Source: Rhodoplanes sp.
GTDB lineage: Bacteria; Pseudomonadota; Alphaproteobacteria; Rhizobiales; Xanthobacteraceae
Reading direction: 5' to 3'
NCBI RefSeq assembly: GCF_013377085.1
Contig: NZ_JACAAX010000014.1
Coordinates: 1 to 64,000 of the forward strand
Length of the DNA stretch: 64,000 nt
Both the position numbers and the translations under genes were made by a program. The notes below the pieces were generated by a model. It made no database searches, was not told where the DNA came from, and worked only from the letters and a program-made list of their open reading frames with translations. Below are positions 18,426 to 25,493 of this stretch, piece by piece (position 1 is the stretch's first letter; each line of letters begins with the position of its first letter).

Positions 18426-18475
18426 AGATGGTCGGAGCGGAGAGATTTGAACTCTCGACCCCCAGTCCCCCAGAC
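18426..18475 (-). repeat. Duplicate of the tRNA-Pro 3' end (attR-like)
   Basis: About 50 bases (gatggtcggagcgg... to ...cccagac) identical to the 3' half of the intact tRNA-Pro at 19646-19695. Identity stops abruptly after the 3' side of the anticodon loop region. Similarity continues weakly a few bases outward (ttcgaaagagatgg versus ttcgagaaggatgg). This is the usual product of site-specific integration into a tRNA 3' end. It marks the far edge of the 1.2-kb cassette. Confidence 0.85.
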
Positions 18476-18784
18476 CGGACAGTAGAGAGTATAATATTCT
18501 GTAATATCAGTTATTTGTATGAGAATTTGCAGTCAGCTCGGGACTCGTTTCGGGACTTTCGGAAACGGACGGGCCGCCCCGCGGGAACGGTTTGACCCGG
18601 CTGTGCGGAACTCCTCCGGCACACGCGTGATCAGATCATCGAACATCGCGGGTCTCATCCAGGGCCGCGAAGGGGGAGACCTGGACTCGGCCTGGCCGGG
18701 CTCGCGCCGACATGCGACTGCCCGTATGCCTGCCCAAGGAAGCCTCGTAAACCGAGGCCTCAACTCGATGAGGCCTCTGCTCGA
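18476..18784. other. Cassette arm without genes
   Basis: About 300 bases between the tRNA duplicate and the antitoxin stop. The first 70 bases are AT-rich (18481-18535) and unlike the surroundings; the rest is GC-rich without a plausible ORF. A hairpin gcctcg-taaac-cgaggc (18742-18758) lies downstream of the TA operon and could help end its transcript, though no T-run follows on the minus strand. No integrase remnant was recognised. Confidence 0.5.
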
Positions 18785-19123
18785 TTACGTGATGGCGTCG
18801 AGGCCCTTGGCCTTGACGATCGACAACAGCTTCAGTGACGGGCCGCTCGGCCGCTTCTCGCCGCGCTCCCATTCGCTCACGAGCTTCGGCTTGACGTTCA
18901 GGTAGTGCGCGAAAACACCCTGGCTGACGCCGGCGTGCTTGCGGATGGCGACGATCTCCCCGGCCGACAGGGGCTCGACGGCCGTCAGGCACGAGGCGTC
19001 GAACTCGCGCATGGTGGCCTTGTCCACCAGCCCGATCCGGTGCAGGCCGGCGGCGGTCTCGTGGATGGCGGCCGCGATGCGGCTGCGCGGCTTACCGGCC
19101 GTGCTCTTCTTCGTCGTCGGCAT
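18785..19123 (-). CDS. HTH antitoxin (HigA/XRE type)
   Basis: A 112-residue protein with a basic N-terminus and a C-terminal helix-turn-helix of the XRE/HigA kind: PLSAGEIVAIRKHAGVSQGV, FAHYLNVKPKLVSEWERGEK, PSGPSLKLLSIVKAKGLDAI. In HigBA-like modules this protein neutralises the toxin and represses the shared promoter. It overlaps the end of the toxin gene by 32 bases, so the two are co-transcribed, toxin first, as in higBA. ATG 19123. A palindrome in the promoter (19514-19523) is a likely operator. Confidence 0.88.
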   Translation of the reverse strand: MPTTKKSTAGKPRSRIAAAIHETAAGLHRIGLVDKATMREFDASCLTAVEPLSAGEIVAIRKHAGVSQGVFAHYLNVKPKLVSEWERGEKRPSGPSLKLLSIVKAKGLDAIT

Positions 19124-19487
19124 AGGGTAGCTCCTTCAGCTCCTGCTCCGCGACCGCCTTTGCGATCTGGCGGTCGGTGTAGGCGAGGACCAGCTTGGCG
19201 AGCTTCTTCAGGTCGGTCAGCTCCGCCACATCGATGTTGGCCCGTTCGTTCTTGGCGAAGCCGTACAAAAACACGCTCCGCTCGGCCGTCCGAAACGCAA
19301 CCACGGTGCGGTACCCGCCGGACCGGCCACCGCCCGGTCGCGCGACGCGCTGCTTGATGAGGCCACCGCCGAGGTCCGCATCGACCGCGCCGCGTTCCGC
19401 ACGGGCGACGGCCTCGCACAGGCGCCTGTCGTCGAGGCCTTCCTTGCGGGCGAACCGCGCGAAGACCCGCGTCATGAAAACTCGCAT
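19092..19487 (-). CDS. RelE/HigB-like toxin
   Basis: A 131-residue protein of the type II RelE/ParE/HigB fold (the subgroup annotated as RelE-type with HTH antitoxin downstream). It shows FARFARKEGLDDRRLCEAVA, GGGLIKQRVARPGGGRSGGY, TVVAFRTAERSVFLYGFAKN and ERANIDVAELTDLKKLAKL. Family members are ribosome-dependent mRNA endonucleases. ATG 19487 is preceded by GTGGGGGA; a GTG three codons upstream is possible. First gene of a two-gene operon inside the tRNA-Pro-bounded cassette. Confidence 0.88.
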   Translation of the reverse strand: MRVFMTRVFARFARKEGLDDRRLCEAVARAERGAVDADLGGGLIKQRVARPGGGRSGGYRTVVAFRTAERSVFLYGFAKNERANIDVAELTDLKKLAKLVLAYTDRQIAKAVAEQELKELPYADDEEEHGR

Positions 19488-19504
19488 GTCCCCCACCCGC
19501 CGGC

Positions 19505-19533
19505 ATAATATGCCCCCTAGGGGTATAGTTCAA
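19505..19533 (-). promoter_or_regulatory. TA promoter with embedded palindromic operator
   Basis: Minus strand: TTGAAC (19533-19528), exactly 17 bases, TATTAT (19510-19505), a good sigma-70 promoter. The perfect palindrome CCCCTAGGGG (19514-19523) lies inside the spacer, the expected place for autorepression by the HTH antitoxin. Operator assignment is inference. Confidence 0.6.
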
Positions 19534-19648
19534 GGCGCGAGCGCACCGGGCGCCTCGCCGATCCTGGCTCTCAGGGGCGGATTCATCTGTGGGGCCGGTC
19601 GCAGCGCCGCGGCCGGTGGAGCGGAGATCATTCGATTTTCGAGAAGGA

Positions 19649-19726
19649 TGGTCGGAGCGGAGAGATTTGAACTCTCGACCCCCAGTCCCCCAGACTGGTG
19701 CGCTAACCGGGCTGCGCTACGCTCCG
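19649..19726 (-). tRNA. tRNA-Pro (GGG)
   Basis: Complete cloverleaf on the minus strand: acceptor CGGAGCG paired with CGCTCCG, D-arm GCGC/GCGC, anticodon stem CCAGT/ACTGG with loop CTGGGGG (anticodon GGG), T-arm GAGAG-TTCAAAT-CTCTC, and encoded ACCA at the 3' end. The 3' half is duplicated 1.2 kb downstream at 18426-18475, marking it as an integration site. Confidence 0.96.
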
Positions 19727-19735
19727 AGCGGCGGG

Positions 19736-19764
19736 ACTATAGTGATGCGGCCGCGGCGGCGCAA
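19736..19764 (-). promoter_or_regulatory. tRNA-Pro promoter
   Basis: Minus strand: TTGCGC (19764-19759), a 17-base spacer, TATAGT (19741-19736), ending ten bases before the tRNA 5' end. The fit in sequence and spacing is good. Confidence 0.55.
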
Positions 19765-20026
19765 CCGACCCGGCCGCGGCCGTGCACGGGTGGAGCGGGA
19801 GGCTGCGATGCAGCGGGCGGGGCGCCGGCGATCCGACCAAAACGGTACTAGTGTGCCGCCCCGGTACCGCACGGCCGCGACCTCGCAGTGAATTGTCCCG
19901 CAGGACCGTGGCGTTAAGCTAAAACCAACGTCCGTCGCGTAATCGTCTGACGTTTCGGGTGCGCCCCCTCGGGCCGCGAAGGCGGCCTGGGTCGCGACGG
20001 CGACCACGTGCCCGCGGGAGGATCGC

Positions 20027-20785
20027 GTGAGCCAGGCCGTCTCGATGAAACAGCAAGGTGCCTCGGTTTCCTCGGGTTTTTGGGACGAGGTCTACACGAC
20101 CAACCCGATCTACTCGAAAGAGCTCGGTCCGCACGCCCGCGAGGCGATCCATGCGGCGGCCGACTGGTTCGGCGACCTGCGCGGCAAGACCGTGCTGGAT
20201 CTCGGCTGCGGCGCCGGCGCCTCCTCGCTGCTGCTCGCCGAGACCGGCGCCAATGTCGTCTCGGTCGATGCCTCGCCGGTGGCGATCGCGTCGCTGGAGA
20301 GCCGCTGCGCCAGCCTCGGCGTCACCAATGTGCGGCCGGTGGTCTGCAACGCCATGACGATCGACACGCTCGGGCCGGTGGACTTCGTCTACGGTTCGAT
20401 GATCCTCCACCATCTCGAGCCGTTCGGCGAGTTCTGCCAGGCGCTGCGCCGCGCCGTGCGGCCGGGAGGAAAGGCCTTCTTCTGGGAGAACAACGCGGCG
20501 AGCGACCTGCTGCTGTGGTTCCGCGAGCACGTGGTCGGCAAGCTGTGGGTGCCGAAATACGGCGATCCGCACGAGTTTCCGCTGACCCCGTCGGAGATCG
20601 AGGTTCTGCGCGGCGTGTTCGACGTGACCATCGAGTATCCGCGCATGGAGTTCTTCGCGCTGGCCTCGCTCTATCTGCTGCGCAGCCGCCTGATGAAGCC
20701 GATGGTCGCGGTCGACGACTTTCTCTTCCGCCACGACATCGGCAAGCGCTACTCGTATCAGCAATATGTTCGCGTGCAGGGCTGA
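20027..20785 (+). CDS. SAM-dependent methyltransferase of the polysaccharide locus
   Basis: A 252-residue class I methyltransferase. Motif I is TVLDLGCGAGASS (about residues 55-67), followed by VVSVDASPVAI, a strand-4 region FVYGSMILHHLEPF and a post-motif AVRPGGKAFFWENNAASDLL. The C-terminal third is rich in aromatic and basic residues, as in membrane-associated small-molecule or glycan methyltransferases. GTG 20027 follows GGGAGG at good spacing; ATG 20045 is an alternative. It lies at the edge of the exopolysaccharide genes, opposite strand to the polymerase, so a role in modifying the glycan is inferred from context only. Confidence 0.85.
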   Translation: MSQAVSMKQQGASVSSGFWDEVYTTNPIYSKELGPHAREAIHAAADWFGDLRGKTVLDLGCGAGASSLLLAETGANVVSVDASPVAIASLESRCASLGVTNVRPVVCNAMTIDTLGPVDFVYGSMILHHLEPFGEFCQALRRAVRPGGKAFFWENNAASDLLLWFREHVVGKLWVPKYGDPHEFPLTPSEIEVLRGVFDVTIEYPRMEFFALASLYLLRSRLMKPMVAVDDFLFRHDIGKRYSYQQYVRVQG

Positions 20786-20901
20786 GGCAGGCCGGAAGCC
20801 GCACGAAAACCCGACACCTCGCTGACAGGCGCCCCGCCTGTCAGGTCGGTGCGAGCGCTGCGCGGCTCATCATGCCGGTATTCGTCGTCCTCGACCTTCA
20901 C

Positions 20902-20994
20902 CGTCATTGCCGGGCTTGACCCGGCAATCCATCGAACGTCGAAAGAAGCTTTTCTTTCAAGCGATGGATGCGCGGGTCGAGCCCGCGCATGACG
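20902..20994. repeat. Dispersed palindromic element, copy B
   Basis: Same two-half structure as copy A: cgtcattgccgggcttgacc... atccatcg, a spacer of about 27 bases, cgatggatgcgcgggtcgag... atgacg. Its right half encodes the last dozen residues and stop of the polymerase/ligase gene on the minus strand. Confidence 0.8.
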
Positions 20995-22327
20995 AGTCGG
21001 AGCTTCTGAAGGCTGGTATCATCTGTCCGGGCGCGTCATTCGTCAGGCGGCCCGCCGGCCGCGCCGGACGTGACGCCACCATCAGGCCCCAGACGATCCC
21101 CATGATCAGGAAGTAGTGGCGCCAGTGCGCCACGTCGATGATGTAGCTCTCGCCGACCTCGCCCACGAAGGCCGCATAGGCGGCGATGAAGGTCGGCTGC
21201 CAGGGGGTGCGCACGAAGGCGTGCTTCAGCCCGAGCACCAGCGTGACGATCGTCAGCGCCAGCCAGGTCGTGCCGGCGAGCCAGCCGCCGTTCATGTAGG
21301 CGCTGATGAAGGAGTTGTGCGGCTCGAAGCTGAAGACGGTCGAGAACTGCAACGGGCCGACGCCCAAGGGCAGCTCGAACACCCGCAGCATGCCGGCGAC
21401 GTGGCGGCCGAAGCGGCCCTGCTCGCCGGCGTCGTAGTCCTGCACCAGGTTGGCGCGCACCTTGAACATGTCGCCGACGACGTCGAAGGACAACAGCACG
21501 ACGACCAGGCCGGCCAGCACGGCGACCCCGATGGCGGCAAGCAGCGTCAGGCGGAAACGGTCGGCGGCCGAGCGGGTCGTCACATAGGTGAGGCCGAGCA
21601 TCACGATGGCCGAGACGGCGAAATGCCCCCAGGCGCCGCGCGAAAAGGTGAGCAGGAGCCCGGCTGCGATCAGCAGCACCTTGGCGCCGGCGCCGGCGAT
21701 GACGCGCAGGCTCGCGCCGGAGAGAATGCGCTGCAGCAGGACCAGGGCCGGCAGCACCAGGAAGGGGCCGAACACGTTCGGGTCCTTGAAGGTGGAGGCG
21801 GCGCGGTCGTAGAGGATGAACGAGTCGGCGCCCGGGATCAGGCGGAAGAACGCCAGCACGGCGATGGCCGAGGTCACCAGCGCGGCGGCCACGTAGCCAC
21901 GCATCAGGATGTCCAGGCGCCGCGCCGTGCTCTGCGACAGCACCATGGCGAAGAACAGCGTGGTGAGCGACAGGAAGCAGGTGACGATCGTCCACATGAA
22001 GGTGCGGGGCAGCTCGATCACCGGCATCAGCGAGACGATGTAGCCGATGTTCTGGACGAGCAGCAGCGCGAGGAGCGGCAGCAACGACGCCCGCAAGGTG
22101 AGGCCGGTGGCGGCGAACACCACGATGGCGACCGAGACGAACAGCTCGTAGGGCGCCGGCTCGATCTGCACGAAGCCGCTGGTGAAGGCGATCATCCACA
22201 GGAGCGCGAGGCGCAGCCGCTCGCCCGCCGTGGCGGAATCGGCGCCCGGACGCCCCGCACCGGCGTGCGAAAACGCCGCAGCGCGGGGCGCGGCGTCTCC
22301 GAGCGGCTCGGTGGCGGCGATGGACAT
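20957..22327 (-). CDS. O-antigen ligase / polysaccharide polymerase (Wzy-like)
   Basis: A 456-residue integral membrane protein with about 12 hydrophobic segments and the Wzy_C (O-antigen ligase) region: PGADSFILYDRAASTFKDPN, FGPFLVLPALVLLQ, LLLTFSRGAWGHFAVSAIVM and FEPHNSFISAYMNGGW, including the large periplasmic loop. It would polymerise or ligate lipid-linked repeat units in the inner membrane. ATG 22327 begins MSIAATEPLGDAAP. The last 13 residues (DSSCAGSTRASIA) and the stop are read from the palindromic repeat copy B, so the native C-terminus was probably replaced. Downstream of, and likely co-transcribed with, the priming transferase. Confidence 0.9.
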   Translation of the reverse strand: MSIAATEPLGDAAPRAAAFSHAGAGRPGADSATAGERLRLALLWMIAFTSGFVQIEPAPYELFVSVAIVVFAATGLTLRASLLPLLALLLVQNIGYIVSLMPVIELPRTFMWTIVTCFLSLTTLFFAMVLSQSTARRLDILMRGYVAAALVTSAIAVLAFFRLIPGADSFILYDRAASTFKDPNVFGPFLVLPALVLLQRILSGASLRVIAGAGAKVLLIAAGLLLTFSRGAWGHFAVSAIVMLGLTYVTTRSAADRFRLTLLAAIGVAVLAGLVVVLLSFDVVGDMFKVRANLVQDYDAGEQGRFGRHVAGMLRVFELPLGVGPLQFSTVFSFEPHNSFISAYMNGGWLAGTTWLALTIVTLVLGLKHAFVRTPWQPTFIAAYAAFVGEVGESYIIDVAHWRHYFLIMGIVWGLMVASRPARPAGRLTNDAPGQMIPAFRSSDSSCAGSTRASIA

Positions 22328-22364
22328 CAGCCCGGCCTCTTCCCGCCACACGGCGGTCGTGCGC

Positions 22365-23888
22365 TCAATACGCGTTCTCGGTCTTCAGCAGCGCGAAGGG
22401 CGTGCGCAGCAGGATGTAGAGGTCGAACAAGAGCGACCAGTTCTCGATGTAGTAGAGGTCGTGCTCGACGCGCTGCTGCAGCTTCTCGGGGCTGTCGAGC
22501 TCGCCGCGCCAGCCGTTGATCTGGGCCCAGCCGGTGATGCCTGGCTTCACCCGGTGGCGGGCGAAATAGCCGTCGACCACGTCGTCCCACAGCTTGTTGG
22601 CGAGCGGCGCGTGGATGGCGTGCGGCCGCGGGCCGACCAGCGAAAGGTCGCCGCGCAGCACGTTGAGGAGCTGCGGCAGCTCGTCGATCGAGGTTTTCCG
22701 GATGAAGCGTCCGACCCGGGTGACGCGGTTGTCGCCCTTGGTGACGACGCGCTTGGCGTCCGGATCGGAATGCTCGTGATAGAGCGAACGGAACTTGAGG
22801 ACGTCGATCACCTCGTTGTTGAAGCCGAGGCGGCGCTGCTTGAACAGGATCGGGCCGCGGCTGTCGAGCTTGATGGCGACGGCGGTCGCCAGCAACACCG
22901 GCGAGATCGCCAGCAGGATCAGGAATGCGGCGACACGGTCGAACACCGACTTGATGACCAGGTTCCAGTCGGCGATCGGCTTGTCGAAAATGTCGAGGAC
23001 CGGGATATTGCCGATGTATGAATAGGCGCGCGGGCGGAAGCGCAGCCGGTTCATGTGGGCGGCGAGCCGCACGTCGACGGGCAGCACCCACAGCTTGCGC
23101 GCCATTTGCAGAACCCGCTCTTCGGCCGTCAGTGGCAACGAGACGAGGATCAGGTCGACGCGGGTGCGGCGGGTGAACTCGACCAGGTCGTCGACGGTGC
23201 CGAGCTTCGGCACGCCGGCCACCACGGAGGGCGAGCGGTCGTCGGCGCGGTCGTCGAACACGCCGCAGACCCGCAGGTCGGAATGCGCCTCCGAGGCGAT
23301 GGCGCGCACCAAGGCCTCGCCCTCGCGGCCGCCGCCGACGATGACGACGCGGCGGATCAGCCGGCCCTGGTCCGCCCAATGCCGCACCAGCGCGCCGAGC
23401 GCGATGCGGAAGCTGAACAGCGTGACGAGGCCGACGACGTACCAGCCGGCCGTCCAGGCGCGCGAAAAGGTGTTCTCGTATTTGGCGAAGAACGACAGGG
23501 CCAGCGCCAGCAGGAACACCAGCGTCCAGGCCAGGCCGAGGCGGCCGAGCTGGTAGACATGCGAGCGGAACGCCGGCACGTTGTAGATGTCGAACACCTG
23601 GAAGGCGACGATCGCGGCCGCCGCGATCGCGAACTCGATGACCACATACATGGCCTCGAGCCCCTCGACCGGATAGATCCAGACGGCGTGCACCAGCGCG
23701 CCGGTGAGGACGATCAGGACGAACTCGACGACCCGCACGATGCCGGTGATCACCACGGGCGAGACCGCCTTGGCGACCGGCTCCTCGGCGATGGCGCGGG
23801 CGATCGGGCTGAGCTCGCGCGGCGTCGGCGAATGGCTCCCGGGTCGACCGGGCAGGGGATCATTGATCGGCGGTATGGCGAGCGCCAT
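22365..23888 (-). CDS. Undecaprenyl-phosphate glucose/galactose phosphotransferase (priming)
   Basis: A 507-residue polyprenyl-P hexose-1-P transferase (WcaJ/ExoY superfamily) that starts exopolysaccharide repeat units on undecaprenyl phosphate. N-terminal membrane helices (about 50-190) are followed by a CoA-binding-like Rossmann segment (RVVIVGGGREGEALV) and the C-terminal catalytic Bac_transf domain: PILFKQRRLGFNNEVIDVLK, FRSLYHE, TRVGRFIRKTSIDELPQLLN, GDLSLVGPRPHA and GITGWAQINGWRGE. ATG 23888 has GGAGAA seven bases upstream; an in-frame extension upstream is not family-like. It precedes the polymerase by 37 bases. Confidence 0.95.
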   Translation of the reverse strand: MALAIPPINDPLPGRPGSHSPTPRELSPIARAIAEEPVAKAVSPVVITGIVRVVEFVLIVLTGALVHAVWIYPVEGLEAMYVVIEFAIAAAAIVAFQVFDIYNVPAFRSHVYQLGRLGLAWTLVFLLALALSFFAKYENTFSRAWTAGWYVVGLVTLFSFRIALGALVRHWADQGRLIRRVVIVGGGREGEALVRAIASEAHSDLRVCGVFDDRADDRSPSVVAGVPKLGTVDDLVEFTRRTRVDLILVSLPLTAEERVLQMARKLWVLPVDVRLAAHMNRLRFRPRAYSYIGNIPVLDIFDKPIADWNLVIKSVFDRVAAFLILLAISPVLLATAVAIKLDSRGPILFKQRRLGFNNEVIDVLKFRSLYHEHSDPDAKRVVTKGDNRVTRVGRFIRKTSIDELPQLLNVLRGDLSLVGPRPHAIHAPLANKLWDDVVDGYFARHRVKPGITGWAQINGWRGELDSPEKLQQRVEHDLYYIENWSLLFDLYILLRTPFALLKTENAY

Positions 23889-24040
23889 CGTCAGTTTCTC
23901 CGGGGGGCTGCGGAGCGGTCGTGCCTCCGGCCCGTCTGCGCGTCGGAGCAACGCCCGAAAGAGTCTTAGCTTCAAATGGCGAGGAACGCGTAAACGTCGA
24001 TGGGCCCCGCCCGGTATTCACACAATCTGGTAAATGCCGG

Positions 24041-25267
24041 CTAGACCGTTGCGGACGACCCGTTCGTCGACTTGGCGTCGTTCCCGAGGGCCTTGTTGGC
24101 CAACGGTTTCAGGGCCCGGGTCTTGGTCGCCAGGATCTCGCGATAGAGCTCGTCCACGCGGCGCTGCATCGCATCAATGTGGAAGCGGGGCCGCACCCAG
24201 TCAAGCCGCGCCGCGGCGTCGATCTGGGCCCGTACCGGGTCGGCGAGCAGGGCGTTCAGCGTCGCCGCGAGCGCGTCGGGATCACCGGGTGGCACCAGCT
24301 CGCCGGCGCGGGGCCCGAAAATCTCCGGGATGCCCCCGACCCGCGTCGCCACGATCGGCAGCCCGGCCGCGATCGCCTCCAGCACGATATAGGGCATCGA
24401 TTCGGCGCGCGACGGCACCACCACGGCGCGGCCGAAGGAAAACGCCTCGCGGGTCGGGGCGGGGTCGTGGAACGTCACCCGATCGCCGATGCCGAGCGCG
24501 GCGGCGAGCGCCTGGTAACGGGCGCGGCCCTCGTCCTCGGCCTGGCCGAACAGATGGGCGCTGGCGCGCCGGCCCCAGCGGCTCTCCAGCCGGGCGATCG
24601 CCTCCAGGAACACGTCGGTGCCCTTGAGCTCGCGATACATCCCCAGAAACAACAGGTCGCGGGCGTTCTCGCGCGGGATGACCGGCTCGAACTCCTCCTC
24701 GCGCAGCCCGTTCGGAATCACCACGGCGCGGCAGCGCGGCGGGCCGATCTTCTGCCGATAGGTCTCCGCCTCGTAGGCGCTGACATGGACGAGGGCGTCG
24801 GTGACGCGCTCCAGCACCCGCTCGATCGCGAAGTAGAAGCGGCCTTCCATCGAGCCGGTCGCATAGTGCAGACTGCCGCCATGCGGTGCGTAGAGGCAGG
24901 CGATGGGCCGGCGGCGCCCGAGCCAGGCTCCGATCAGCCGGCCGTAGACCCCGCCCTTGGCGCCATGGCAGTGGATCACGTCGGGAGCGAGCGTCTGCAC
25001 GTGCCGGGTCAGGCGCACGAGCGCGCCGAGATCGGCCGGCGAGACATCGCGTCGCATCGGCAGGCGGGTGGCGCCGAGCGCGAGCCGGCCGGCGACCGCC
25101 TCGACGGATTTTGCCTCGAAAGCCCCGCCGGTGCGCGAATCGCAGACGATCCCGACCGTATGGCCGGCGGCGCTCTGGGCGGTGGCGAGGTCGCAGACAT
25201 GGCGGAAAATACCGCCGATCGGGGCACGCACGACGTGCACGATTCTCAACCGAACCGGCACGTGCAT
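24041..25267 (-). CDS. Glycosyltransferase family 4
   Basis: A 408-residue GT-B fold transferase. The N-terminal acceptor domain starts RIVHVVRAPIGGIFRHVCDL. The C-terminal donor-binding domain has LLFLGMYRELKGTDVFLEAI and the EX7E-type block VPSRAESMPYIVLEAIAAGL, PIVATRVGGIPEIF and GELVPPGDPDALA. It would transfer a sugar from a nucleotide donor to the growing lipid-linked unit; sugar identity is unknown. ATG 25267 begins MHVPVRLRIVHVV. Divergent from the chain-length determinant, upstream of the priming enzyme. Confidence 0.94.
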   Translation of the reverse strand: MHVPVRLRIVHVVRAPIGGIFRHVCDLATAQSAAGHTVGIVCDSRTGGAFEAKSVEAVAGRLALGATRLPMRRDVSPADLGALVRLTRHVQTLAPDVIHCHGAKGGVYGRLIGAWLGRRRPIACLYAPHGGSLHYATGSMEGRFYFAIERVLERVTDALVHVSAYEAETYRQKIGPPRCRAVVIPNGLREEEFEPVIPRENARDLLFLGMYRELKGTDVFLEAIARLESRWGRRASAHLFGQAEDEGRARYQALAAALGIGDRVTFHDPAPTREAFSFGRAVVVPSRAESMPYIVLEAIAAGLPIVATRVGGIPEIFGPRAGELVPPGDPDALAATLNALLADPVRAQIDAAARLDWVRPRFHIDAMQRRVDELYREILATKTRALKPLANKALGNDAKSTNGSSATV

Positions 25268-25493
25268 GGCCGAATCCTCCGCGCGTCGGGCAGGGGTCGA
25301 GGGCCGCGGCATCGACAGCGGACCCGGCGGCAGAAACTAGCCCATTGCGAATTCATGACAGCGGAAACCCTCTGTCAAGGTTAAGCCGGTCTTGCGGCAT
25401 CGCGTCCCGGGCCGTGACGATTAACGCGATGGCAACCATAATGGGTTGAAATCCACCTGCGTGCGTATTGTCTGCCGGTTGTGGAGTTCCAGT
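25268..25493. other. Divergent intergenic region of the polysaccharide locus
   Basis: 226 bases between the GT4 and Wzc-like genes; must contain the promoters of the two divergent units. The part at 25335-25480 is less GC-rich than its surroundings. No palindromic operator or confident promoter was picked out by eye. Confidence 0.35.

Noticed and set aside
18377-18595. Short frame containing MVGAERFELSTPSPPD
   Set aside because: This is the well-known spurious translation opposite tRNA-Pro sequence; here it covers the duplicated tRNA end. The same applies to 19195-19851.
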